From DASVXQ01 sp046727955 (GTDB lineage Bacteria; Actinomycetota; CALGFH01): a DNA stretch of 6,222 bases. The notes under the pieces are model-generated. The model was not told the origin of the DNA, did not search any database, and saw only the letters and a list, made by a program, of their open reading frames with translations. The stretch spans positions 1 through 6,222 of the forward strand of contig JBKPDO010000253.1 in the NCBI GenBank assembly GCA_046727955.1. The letters are read 5' to 3'. Below, in pieces: positions 1 to 4,978 of this stretch. The position numbers were made by a program, and so were the translations under genes. How positions within the stretch are numbered: position 1 is the stretch's first letter; each line of letters begins with the position of its first letter.

Positions 1-93
1 GGGCCGGGGCGGGCTGGGGGGCCCCGCACAACCTTGCTGGGTGCCCCCCCCCGGGGCGCCCCCCCCGCCACCTCCCCCCCGGCCATTACCCTG

Positions 94-136
94 GGGGGGG
101 GCGCTCGCCCCCCCCACGGCGCGCGCTCCGCGCGCC
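94..136. repeat. Double GC palindrome (repeat copy A)
   Basis: Two adjacent perfect inverted repeats are visible. The first has 10-base arms (94-103 and 106-115, a run of eight G then CG, mirrored) around a CT spacer. The second has 8-base arms, GGCGCGCG (118-125) and CGCGCGCC (129-136), around CTC. The TACCCT before the first palindrome and the CAC after it match the copy at the right edge of the window. The copy lacks the AAGAGCGCCTG tail seen in the other copies, so it is a partial or diverged member. Confidence 0.7.
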
Positions 137-153
137 CGGGCAGTTCTATCCAT

Positions 154-199
154 GTGGGGGGAGCGAGCTCCCCCCACGGCCCCCAAGAGCGCCTGTGCC
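154..199 (+). repeat. Dispersed palindromic repeat, copy B
   Basis: A perfect 11-base inverted repeat, GTGGGGGGAGC (154-164) and GCTCCCCCCAC (167-177), is separated by GA. An asymmetric tail follows, GGCCCCCAAGAGCGCCTG and then TGCC, ending at 199. The core CTCCCCCCACGGCCCCCAAG (168-187) is repeated exactly at 203-222, a tandem partial duplication with a 35-bp offset. The same palindrome plus tail recurs at 2388-2442 and, on the other strand, at 6115-6168. The copy lies upstream of the first operon. Its function is unknown; a hairpin, terminator or boundary element are possibilities. Confidence 0.85.
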
Positions 200-202
200 G
201 GC

Positions 203-222
203 CTCCCCCCACGGCCCCCAAG
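203..222 (+). repeat. Partial tandem duplicate of the repeat core
   Basis: This 20-base stretch is identical to 168-187 (the right palindrome arm plus the start of the tail). It has neither the left arm nor the AGAGCGCCTG part of the tail. It therefore looks like a slippage or recombination product of copy B. Confidence 0.8.
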
Positions 223-266
223 GTCAAGATCATCCCCTTGAGCAGGGCGTTTGTCTCGATTCGCCT

Positions 267-296
267 TTGCGCCGTCAGGGTCGCAAGTGTCAGACT
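267..296 (+). promoter_or_regulatory. Weak candidate promoter of the zinc-ribbon operon
   Basis: TTGCGC (267-272) and CAGACT (291-296) are spaced by 18 bases and lie about 37 bases before the first start codon. The -10 box is a poor match to TAnnnT, so this is only the best candidate in the interval. Confidence 0.22.
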
Positions 297-332
297 AAGC
301 CGGCAGCTCAGCGGTGTAAGGAATGTGATCAC

Positions 333-530
333 ATGCCTTCCAAGGGACGTGCGGTGCAGGGCGCCCGGGCCCAGGCGGGTCCGGGGAAGGGCGTCCAGAA
401 GACCTTCCCAGGCGGTCGGTCCTGCCCCCAGTGCGGCGAGCCACTCTCTCAGTACAATCCAGGCCCCAACTGCTGGAAGCACACCATGGGCTATCCCTGG
501 CGGGGGCCCACGGCCAGGCCGAAGTACTGA
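333..530 (+). CDS. Small zinc-ribbon protein, 65 aa, function unknown
   Basis: The ATG start is chosen because AAGGA (318-322) sits 10 bases upstream and the reading frame before it looks non-coding. The N-terminal 30 residues are basic and rich in Gly, Ala, Lys and Arg. The C-terminal half has a compact putative metal site, Cys31-x2-Cys34 ... Cys47-x2-His50, with the intervening motif PLSQYNPGP. A CxxCG-LSxYNPGPxC arrangement is, from my knowledge, common in small or HTH-linked zinc ribbons of actinobacteria. No helix-turn-helix is visible here, so this looks like a free-standing ribbon ending in a basic, aromatic tail (WRGPTARPKY). The stop codon lies 4 bases before the next gene, so it is probably the first gene of a four-gene operon. 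Binding of nucleic acid or a protein partner is a guess. The alternative that the ORF is fortuitous is less likely, given the intact metal motif and the ribosome binding site. Confidence 0.7.
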   Translation: MPSKGRAVQGARAQAGPGKGVQKTFPGGRSCPQCGEPLSQYNPGPNCWKHTMGYPWRGPTARPKY

Positions 531-534
531 GGCC

Positions 535-1632
535 GTGGCCGCCGCCCAGGAGCACCCGGCCGCCGAGGCGTGGACACCCGAGCCGCCCCCTCCCCCGCAG
601 CGCCGTATCGGGCCCGGTCTGGTCGCCAGCCTCATCGCGCTGCTGCTCGTCTTCGGCATGATCGGCCTCGTCGCGGCACGCCGCGCCGGCGTCGCCCACT
701 TCGGCGCGGGCTCGCCGGAGGCGGCGGCGAGCGGGCTGCTGGCCGCGCTGGACCGCGACCCGCTCGACGCCCAGGCGCTCGACCGGGCCAGCCGCTACCT
801 CACCGGGGAGGAGCGCCTGCTGGCCGGCACCTACGGCGACCGCATCGCCAAGCGGGCCGCCCGGCCGTCAGGCCCGGACACGCTGGGGATCGTCGGCTTC
901 GGCGCCCGCGACGTCCGCTTCCAGCGGGTCGGCGGCAGTGGCGGCAGTGACGGCGTCACGGTGCTCGAGGCGGTGTCGGGGACCGTCCACGTCCGCACCG
1001 GTGGCGGGCGTCTGGAGCTCTCCGTCGACGAGGCGCGCCGCCGCCTGGCCGAGCAGACCAGCAGCCGGGTGACCTCGCTGCGAGTGGTCACGCTCAGGAC
1101 GGGCGGTCGCTGGTACGTCGCGCTGCTCCCGACCGCGCTGGAGTGGACGCGCCTGGACGGCGGCGGTCCCGCCGACTACGCCAAGCTCACCGCGGCGGCC
1201 AGCCCGGGCGTGTCCTCGCCGGAGGCCGCCGTGAGCGGCCTGCTCTCCGGCCTGCGGCAGCAGCGACCGCTCGACGAGATCTTGGCGGGCGCGGCGCCGA
1301 GCGAGCGCAACGCCTTCGAGGCCTATCTGGCAGCGCTGCAGAGCAGCCGGGGCTGGGCTGGAGCCGGAGGAGCCGGCAACGAGATGCTGGGGCTTCCCGC
1401 CCCTTACTCCGCGGGCGGGCCCGTCACCGGTACTGAGCAGGTGGCCGACCGGGTGGTCAAGGTCTATTTCAAGGCCGAGCGGTCCTCCGGCGGCCCCGAG
1501 CCCGACGCGGCCACGGGGCCCCCGACCCCGTACGTGATCGCCGTGCAGCGCGACGGGACGTGGTACCCCTCGATAGTGTTCACTCTTACCGACCTGGCAC
1601 TGACCACCAGCGCAGAACAGGAGCATTCGTGA
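535..1632 (+). CDS. Single-pass membrane protein with two similar extracytoplasmic halves
   Basis: The product is 365 aa if translation starts at GTG 535, the only sensible start before the membrane segment. It lies 4 bases after the previous stop, with GAGG close in front, so translational coupling is likely. The open frame extends further upstream, but only through repeat DNA. Residues 1-24 are Pro-rich and end in QRR, residues 28-48 form one hydrophobic helix, and the rest is soluble and probably outside the cell. Two halves share landmarks: SPEAAASGLLAAL (60-72) with SPEAAVSGLLSGL (228-240), and RTGGRWY (188-194) with RDGTWY (339-344). Each landmark pair brackets a segment of roughly 115-135 residues. 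That pattern resembles duplicated NTF2-like or lumazine-binding-like domains, but this is inferred from layout only. The gene overlaps the receiver-like gene by 4 bases. I do not recognise a named family; a sensor, scaffold or ligand-binding role is possible. Confidence 0.82.
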   Translation: MAAAQEHPAAEAWTPEPPPPPQRRIGPGLVASLIALLLVFGMIGLVAARRAGVAHFGAGSPEAAASGLLAALDRDPLDAQALDRASRYLTGEERLLAGTYGDRIAKRAARPSGPDTLGIVGFGARDVRFQRVGGSGGSDGVTVLEAVSGTVHVRTGGGRLELSVDEARRRLAEQTSSRVTSLRVVTLRTGGRWYVALLPTALEWTRLDGGGPADYAKLTAAASPGVSSPEAAVSGLLSGLRQQRPLDEILAGAAPSERNAFEAYLAALQSSRGWAGAGGAGNEMLGLPAPYSAGGPVTGTEQVADRVVKVYFKAERSSGGPEPDAATGPPTPYVIAVQRDGTWYPSIVFTLTDLALTTSAEQEHS

Positions 1633-2039
1633 TCAAGGTCCTCCTGGTAGCAAGCGACGAGCGCGCTCGCGAGCGCCTCCGGCTGGCGCTCGAGCGCCTC
1701 GAAGTGACCGGTGAGGAGGTCCGGTTCCTCGAGGCGGGCGACGGCAACGACGCCATGGTGCTGGTCGAGAAGCAGCGCCCCGACCTGGTAGTCGTCGAGG
1801 TCGGGGTGACCCCGTACGGCGCCTTCGGGGTTGCCCGCGACGTCAAGGCCAGCCCGGAGACCTCCTGCCCGGTGATCGTGGTGCTGGAGCGGCCCCAGGA
1901 CGAGTGGCTGGCCCGCTGGTCGGGCGCTGACGCCCTGGTCAACCGGCCGGTCGATCCTTTCGCCCTTGCGCAGGTCGCACGCCGTCTGGTGGAGGAGCGC
2001 CGCGGCACCGCGCCCGCGGCCGGGGCGGTGGCCCCGTGA
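1629..2039 (+). CDS. Stand-alone degenerate response-regulator receiver domain (Asp-to-Glu)
   Basis: The product is 136 aa from GTG 1629, which overlaps the previous stop as GTGA. CAGGAG (1618-1623) lies 5 bases upstream. The fold pattern fits a CheY-like receiver: beta-1 IKVLLVASDE (2-11), a central strand PDLVVVEVG (51-59), strand CPVIVVLE (80-87) and the final GADALVNRPVDPFAL (99-113). Key residues deviate from active receivers. The phosphoacceptor position is Glu57 instead of Asp, the conserved Lys is Arg106, the usual Thr/Ser after strand four appears replaced by Leu/Glu (86-87), and the acidic pair is reduced to Ser9-Asp10. No output domain follows; the C-terminus ends in an Ala/Pro-rich tail. 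By family knowledge such proteins usually cannot be phosphorylated and act as protein-binding modules. A Glu can mimic the phosphorylated state. Its co-translated neighbours are the likeliest partners. Confidence 0.86.
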   Translation: MIKVLLVASDERARERLRLALERLEVTGEEVRFLEAGDGNDAMVLVEKQRPDLVVVEVGVTPYGAFGVARDVKASPETSCPVIVVLERPQDEWLARWSGADALVNRPVDPFALAQVARRLVEERRGTAPAAGAVAP

Positions 2040-2320
2040 GCCTGGAGGCGCACTGCGGCAACTGCCACCGGGAGCTTCTGCTCGACCAGCTCACCCGGCC
2101 GGTCGACGGCTTCCGCTGCCCGTTCTGCGGGTTCGCCTTCGCCCCGTCCTACGCCACCGTCGCGCCCGGCGTGGCCGACCGCGTGCTCGCCTCCCACGAG
2201 GCCCTGGTCAAGAGCCTCGCCGAGCTGCAGTCGATGACCGGCGAGCGCCTTCAGCTCGACCACGAGAGCCTCGTCGACTCCGTCCGCGGAGCCCTCGGCA
2301 GCGAGGCGCAGCCGGCGTAG
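2036..2320 (+). CDS. Double-CxxC zinc-ribbon protein, 94 aa, function unknown
   Basis: Translation starts at GTG 2036, overlapping the receiver gene stop as GTGA, with G-rich sequence but no clear Shine-Dalgarno site, so it is probably coupled to upstream translation. Residues 7-31 hold Cys7-x2-Cys10 and Cys28-x2-Cys31 (CGNC and CPFC), a classic four-cysteine zinc ribbon with a 17-residue spacer. The second knuckle is followed by GFAFAPSY. Residues 45-88 are predicted by eye to be helical, with regular Leu spacing and acidic patches (for example ALVKSLAELQ, 56-65). The ribbon could bind RNA, DNA or another protein. The tight coupling to the pseudo-receiver suggests that the two products work together. 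I do not recognise a named family. It ends the operon: a 219-base gap with a repeat copy follows. Confidence 0.8.
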   Translation: MSLEAHCGNCHRELLLDQLTRPVDGFRCPFCGFAFAPSYATVAPGVADRVLASHEALVKSLAELQSMTGERLQLDHESLVDSVRGALGSEAQPA

Positions 2321-2387
2321 CGGACCTCGTAGCGGGGCCTCTCGTCGGCGCCGAGGCGCGGCCAGCGAAAGGCAGTCCTCGTTCCAT

Positions 2388-2442
2388 GTGGGGAGAGCTC
2401 GCTCCCCCCACGGCCCCCCAAAGAGCGCCTGCGCCATGGTTG
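2388..2442 (+). repeat. Dispersed palindromic repeat, copy C
   Basis: Inverted arms lie at 2388-2398 and 2401-2411 around TC, with one mismatch (GTGGGGAGAGC against GCTCCCCCCAC). The tail (2412-2442) runs through AAAGAGCGCCTG and ends GCGCCATGGTTG. Palindrome and tail match copy B with only a few changes, and the final CCATGGTTG also matches the copy at 6115-6168. It lies 67 bases after the stop of the left operon and 97 bases before the thiolase start. It is the strongest hairpin in this gap, so it could end transcription of the left operon, although no T-run follows. Confidence 0.85.
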
Positions 2443-2446
2443 TCGC

Positions 2447-2486
2447 GGTGGGGTCCCTCACCCGTTGCCCTGGTGGGGTCCCTTAC
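2447..2486 (+). promoter_or_regulatory. Two direct repeats upstream of the thiolase, possible operator
   Basis: GGTGGGGTCCCTCAC (2447-2461) and GGTGGGGTCCCTTAC (2472-2486) differ at one base and start exactly 25 bases apart. Each unit is itself nearly palindromic (GTGGGG against CCTCAC or CCTTAC). A further short inverted repeat, TTAC-N5-GTAA (2483-2495), overlaps the second unit. The pair ends just before the -10 box at 2499. Spaced half-palindromes beside a promoter fit a regulator binding region, but no regulator can be named. Confidence 0.4.
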
Positions 2487-2504
2487 GGTGGGTAACCCTA
2501 CAAT
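2476..2504 (+). promoter_or_regulatory. Candidate thiolase promoter
   Basis: TACAAT (2499-2504) is a near-consensus -10 box 35 bases before the thiolase start. The -35 position with 17-base spacing falls on GGGTCC (2476-2481), a poor match that lies inside the direct repeat. Actinobacterial promoters often have weak -35 boxes, and an activator site there is possible. Confidence 0.42.
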
Positions 2505-2539
2505 GCCGGGAGGGGATCAGCCGCTGGAGGGAACCATCT

Positions 2540-3730
2540 ATGGAGCAGCGTTCTGTCGTCATCGTCTCGGCGAGGCGGACCCCGATCGGCAAGTTCATGG
2601 GTGCGTTCGCCGAGGTTCCCGCGGTGGACCTCGGCGTCACGGCGGCTCGCGCCGCGCTGGACGCTGCCGGCCTCGACCCCGGCGAGGTGCACGAGACGGT
2701 CGCTGGGCACGGCCGGCAGGCGGGCAACGGCCCGAACCCGGGGCGGCAGGTGTCGGTCCGCGCCGGCGTGCCGGAGACGGTGCCTGCCTATACGGTCAAC
2801 AAGGCGTGCGGGTCGAGCAGCAAGGCGCTCACCCTCGCGGCGGGCTCGATCATCCTCGGCGAGATCGACGTGGCCCTGGTGGTGGGCATGGAGAACATGA
2901 CCCGCACCCCCTACCTGCTGCGCGGCATACGCGGCGGCCAGCGCATGGGCGACGCGGTGATCGAGGACGGGATGAGCTCCGACGGCTTCATGGACCCGCT
3001 CGCCGGCGAGGCCATGGGCGAGACCGCGGAGAACCTGGCGGAGCGCTACAACGTCACGCGCGAGGAGCAGGACCAGTTCGCCCTGCAGTCGCAGCGGCGC
3101 GCGGCGGCGGCGTGGGAGAGCGGCCGCCTCGAGGACGAGGTGGTCCCGGTCGAAACCTTCGACGCGAAGTCACGGACCATCACGGTCGAGCGGGACGAGC
3201 ACCTGCGCCCGGCCACCACGATCGAGGGGCTGGCCAAGCTGGCGCCGGCGTTCCGCGACCACGGCACGGTCACCGCCGGCAACTCCTCCGGCATCTGCGA
3301 CGGAGCGGCGGCGCTGGTGCTGATGGCCGAGGAGGTGGCGCGGGCGCGCGGCGTCCCGCGGCTGGCCCGGGTGGTCGGCTGGGCCAGCGCCGGCGTCGAC
3401 CCGCACATCATGGGCTGGGGCGTGGTGCCGTCGACGCAGCGCGTGCTGGCCAAGCTGGGCTGGGCTCTGCCGGAGATCGACGTGGTCGAGGTGAACGAGG
3501 CCTTCGCGGCGCAGGTGCTGGCCTGCGACCGCGAGCTCAAGTTCGACTGGGAGCGGACCAACGTCAACGGCGGCGCGATCGCGGTCGGCCACCCGATCGG
3601 CATGACGGGCGCGCGCATCGTCGGGGCGGCCGCGCACGAGCTGCAGCGCCGCGGGGGGCGGCGGGCGCTCGCGACGCTGTGCATCTCCGGCGGGCAGGGC
3701 ATGGCGGTCGCCCTCGCGGCGGCCGATTGA
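2540..3730 (+). CDS. Acetyl-CoA C-acetyltransferase (thiolase)
   Basis: The product is 396 aa, the normal thiolase length. The ATG is chosen because GGAGGG (2526-2531) lies 8 bases upstream and MEQRSVVIVSARRTPIGKF is a typical thiolase N-terminus; earlier in-frame starts read into the promoter. It should condense two acetyl-CoA to acetoacetyl-CoA, or cleave 3-ketoacyl-CoA. Visible active-site elements are nucleophile Cys90 in NKACGSSSKA, NEAF (319-322), NGGAIAVGHP (343-352) with His351, and Cys381 in CISGGQG (381-387). Small departures are CGSS for the usual CGSG, Ser383 for the usual Gly in the oxyanion loop, and EAMG (157-160) where biosynthetic thiolases such as that of Zoogloea have HMG. 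No other beta-oxidation, polyhydroxyalkanoate or mevalonate gene adjoins it, so the direction and chain-length preference are open. It is likely transcribed alone from its own promoter. Confidence 0.95.
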   Translation: MEQRSVVIVSARRTPIGKFMGAFAEVPAVDLGVTAARAALDAAGLDPGEVHETVAGHGRQAGNGPNPGRQVSVRAGVPETVPAYTVNKACGSSSKALTLAAGSIILGEIDVALVVGMENMTRTPYLLRGIRGGQRMGDAVIEDGMSSDGFMDPLAGEAMGETAENLAERYNVTREEQDQFALQSQRRAAAAWESGRLEDEVVPVETFDAKSRTITVERDEHLRPATTIEGLAKLAPAFRDHGTVTAGNSSGICDGAAALVLMAEEVARARGVPRLARVVGWASAGVDPHIMGWGVVPSTQRVLAKLGWALPEIDVVEVNEAFAAQVLACDRELKFDWERTNVNGGAIAVGHPIGMTGARIVGAAAHELQRRGGRRALATLCISGGQGMAVALAAAD

Positions 3731-3755
3731 GCGAGCCGTCCACAGGCGCCTCGTG

Positions 3756-3761
3756 TAGGGT
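3756..3761 (+). promoter_or_regulatory. Candidate -10 box for the RAM-domain gene
   Basis: TAGGGT, preceded directly by TG, is a common actinobacterial -10 form and lies 56 bases before the start codon. The nearest TTGAGC (3727-3732) is 23 bases upstream, too far for a normal -35, so this would be an extended -10 type promoter. It suggests that the gene can be expressed separately from the thiolase. Confidence 0.35.
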
Positions 3762-3782
3762 CCGGAGACTGGAGATGAGGAG

Positions 3783-3798
3783 GGCCGCCCCGGCGGCC
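3783..3798 (+). promoter_or_regulatory. Leader palindrome before the RAM-domain gene
   Basis: A perfect inverted repeat, GGCCGCC (3783-3789) and GGCGGCC (3792-3798), lies 9 bases before the AGGAG ribosome binding site. It could fold in the leader RNA or serve as a protein site. In DNA this GC-rich a chance palindrome is possible. Confidence 0.3.
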
Positions 3799-3817
3799 GA
3801 CGAGCGTAGGAGCGCAC

Positions 3818-4114
3818 ATGGTCACCGCGATCGTGCTCGTAACCTGTGAGGTCGACCGCACGTCGGAGACGGCCGAGGCGCTGGCGGACCTGGACGGCAT
3901 CACCGAGGTGTACTCGGTGGCGGGCGACTGGGACCTGGTCGCCGTCGTCCGCGTCGGCAGCCACGACGACCTCGCGGCGATGGTCACCGATCACATCCGC
4001 AAGACCCACGGGGTCGCCGCCACGCAGACGCTGATCGCCTTCCGCACCTATTCCCGGCATGACCTCGACCGCATGTTCTCAGTCGGCTTCGAGGCCACCG
4101 GCCAGCCGGACTGA
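3818..4114 (+). CDS. Lrp/AsnC effector (RAM) domain protein without HTH
   Basis: The product is 98 aa from ATG 3818, with AGGAG (3808-3812) 5 bases upstream. The whole protein is one RAM domain, the amino-acid-sensing and oligomerisation half of Lrp/AsnC regulators. Visible features are strand one TAIVLVTCEVDR (3-14), the signature EVYSVAGDWDLVAVVRV (30-46) with its GDWDL turn, and the closing strand TLIAFRTYSRHDL (71-83). The N-terminal helix-turn-helix is absent, and there is no room for one before the ribosome binding site. Family members of this kind bind small ligands, often amino acids, and may modulate full-length regulators or assemble as rings. Very similar stand-alone proteins sit near trpD in Streptomyces-type genomes, as I recall, and here trpD lies 0.9 kb away on the other strand. 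A link to amino-acid status is inferred from this context and from the family. Confidence 0.93.
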   Translation: MVTAIVLVTCEVDRTSETAEALADLDGITEVYSVAGDWDLVAVVRVGSHDDLAAMVTDHIRKTHGVAATQTLIAFRTYSRHDLDRMFSVGFEATGQPD

Positions 4115-4176
4115 CGTGGCCTGGCGCTCCGCCGGCCCCGACCCGAGAGCAAGGCCCCCTCAGCGGGACTGGTTGG

Positions 4177-4839
4177 TCAGCGGGTCCGGGTGGGCGTGCG
4201 GGTCTGGTAAGCGAGCAGCAGCACGAGCACGCCGGTGGCGGCCAGGGTCAGCCCAGTGATCAGCAGGCCGGTGGTCCTGGCGCCGGTGAAAGGCAGGCTG
4301 CCGGCCCCGCTCGAGCCGGTCGTCTCTCCCGTGCCTGCCCCATGGGGCATGGAGGCGGGAGCGGTGATGTCGATGGCGACGCGCGGCGGGTTGCTCAGCT
4401 CGAGCGCCTTGACGGGCAGCCGCTGGATGACGCTGAGGCCGTAGGTGACCACGGCCTCGAAGTCGCCGGCCGGCGCGACTTCCCTGAGCACGGGCAGCCC
4501 CGGCGAGCGGCAGGTGCTGGCGACAGTGGACTTGCCGGTGTCCGGGTCGTGCGCGTTGACGCCGTGGAAGACGACCTGGAGGATGGCCCCGCCGGCGAGG
4601 TGGACCGGCTTGCCGCTGGGGTCCTGTGTCAAGCTGCGCACGTAGCGGATGCTGGGCTTGCCCGGCGACCCGCCGCGGAACTCGAAGGTGACCCGGTCGA
4701 AGCCAGGATGGTGGGCACAGCGCACCGCCACCAGCTCCGGGATCTCCGGCGCCTGAGAGGCCATCGCGGGAGCCGCGGCCAGGGTCAGCCCGAGGGCGCC
4801 AAGGACCAGGGTGACGAACGTGGAGCGGACGAGTCGCAT
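4177..4839 (-). CDS. Secreted AMIN-like domain protein with LPxTG cell-wall anchor
   Basis: The product is 220 aa. The ATG at 4837-4839 is chosen over an upstream in-frame start because a GAAGGGGG ribosome binding site (4845-4852) lies 5 bases before it and a signal peptide begins there. Residues 1-27 form the signal peptide (MRLVRS, a hydrophobic stretch, then AMA before Ser28). Residues 36-160 match what I know of the actinobacterial AMIN-like domain: HHPGFDRVTFEFRG (43-56), IRYV (64-67), GDFEAVVTYG (125-134) and PPRVAIDI (151-158). Cys41 and Cys110 could form a disulfide. A Gly/Ser/Thr-rich linker (163-181) leads to LPFTG (182-186), a hydrophobic segment (190-210) and a basic tail, a complete class-E-like or general sortase signal. 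The protein should be covalently anchored to peptidoglycan. The gene is downstream of and co-oriented with trpD (132-base gap), and converges on the RAM gene with 62 bases between. Its role is unknown; cell-envelope binding is likely. Confidence 0.9.
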   Translation of the reverse strand: MRLVRSTFVTLVLGALGLTLAAAPAMASQAPEIPELVAVRCAHHPGFDRVTFEFRGGSPGKPSIRYVRSLTQDPSGKPVHLAGGAILQVVFHGVNAHDPDTGKSTVASTCRSPGLPVLREVAPAGDFEAVVTYGLSVIQRLPVKALELSNPPRVAIDITAPASMPHGAGTGETTGSSGAGSLPFTGARTTGLLITGLTLAATGVLVLLLAYQTRTPTRTR

Positions 4840-4900
4840 GGCGACCCCCTTCGGTGAAGCGCCGATAGCCTGTGACCGGCCATGAGCAGCATCCTCCGGC

Positions 4901-4916
4901 GCGGTCACGAGACCGC
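4901..4916 (-). other. Short hairpin upstream of the LPxTG gene
   Basis: A perfect inverted repeat, GCGGTC and GACCGC, flanks a 4-base loop in the gap between trpD and the LPxTG gene, 61 bases before the latter's start. There is no T-run. It may be an operator or RNA hairpin, or may be chance. Confidence 0.25.
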
Positions 4917-4949
4917 CACGGCACGGCTTCCAAGCAGCGGCCGGATCAC

Positions 4950-4978
4950 GTCAGAACGGTCACGGGCACCGTCAGGAC
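4950..4978 (-). terminator. Possible trpD 3' hairpin
   Basis: On the minus strand, GACGGT and ACCGTT (six pairs including one G-T) flank a 7-base loop, and an outer GTC/GAC adds three pairs after a small internal loop. The structure overlaps the trpD stop codon and has no T-run. It is therefore at best a weak terminator or an RNA-stabilising hairpin. Confidence 0.28.

Larger units (their letters stand above)
1..332. other. Gene-free G/C-homopolymer repeat region at left edge
   Basis: I see no credible gene here. Reading frames run through it only because long runs of G and C lack stop codons, and the predicted peptides are low-complexity Pro/Arg/Gly. It holds runs of C or G up to nine long (for example 44-52 and 93-101), three GC palindromes (94-115, 118-136, 154-177) and a 20-bp direct repeat (168-187 and 203-222). 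From about 223 onward the composition becomes more normal and probably forms the promoter and leader of the first gene. The left edge resembles the right edge of the window (shared GGTGCCCCCCCCC and TACCCTGGGGGGGGG strings), so both edges sit in the same repeat family. Confidence 0.75.

Noticed and set aside
87..222. CRISPR array or IS terminal inverted repeats
   Set aside because: The repeated units are palindromic homopolymer hairpins with irregular spacing and no unique spacers. No transposase or cas gene is present in the window.
34..534. N-terminal extension of the membrane protein back to an ATG at 34
   Set aside because: It would be translated from the palindromic repeat region and across the zinc-ribbon gene, giving a low-complexity Arg/Pro/Ser peptide without domain character. 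GTG 535 fits gene spacing and membrane topology.
868..1626. Minus-strand frame of 252 codons opposite the membrane protein
   Set aside because: It is a compositional shadow with no motif or ribosome binding site. The plus strand shows a coherent membrane protein with internal duplication.
2436..2495. Short leader peptide ORF starting in the repeat tail (ATG in CCATGGTTG) upstream of the thiolase
   Set aside because: It would precede the -10 box at 2499 and so not be in the transcript. The equivalent ATG in copy D opens an unrelated long frame, and there is no ribosome binding site.
1966..3849. Long plus-strand frame of about 627 codons overlapping the small zinc-ribbon gene and the thiolase
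   Set aside because: The translation is Arg/Gly/Ala-rich low complexity, typical of an off-frame reading of GC-rich genes. The thiolase in the other frame has full family motifs.
4115..4176. Shared terminator between the convergent RAM and LPxTG genes
   Set aside because: No convincing stem of six or more pairs with a T-run is visible in the 62-base gap, so termination there cannot be supported from sequence.
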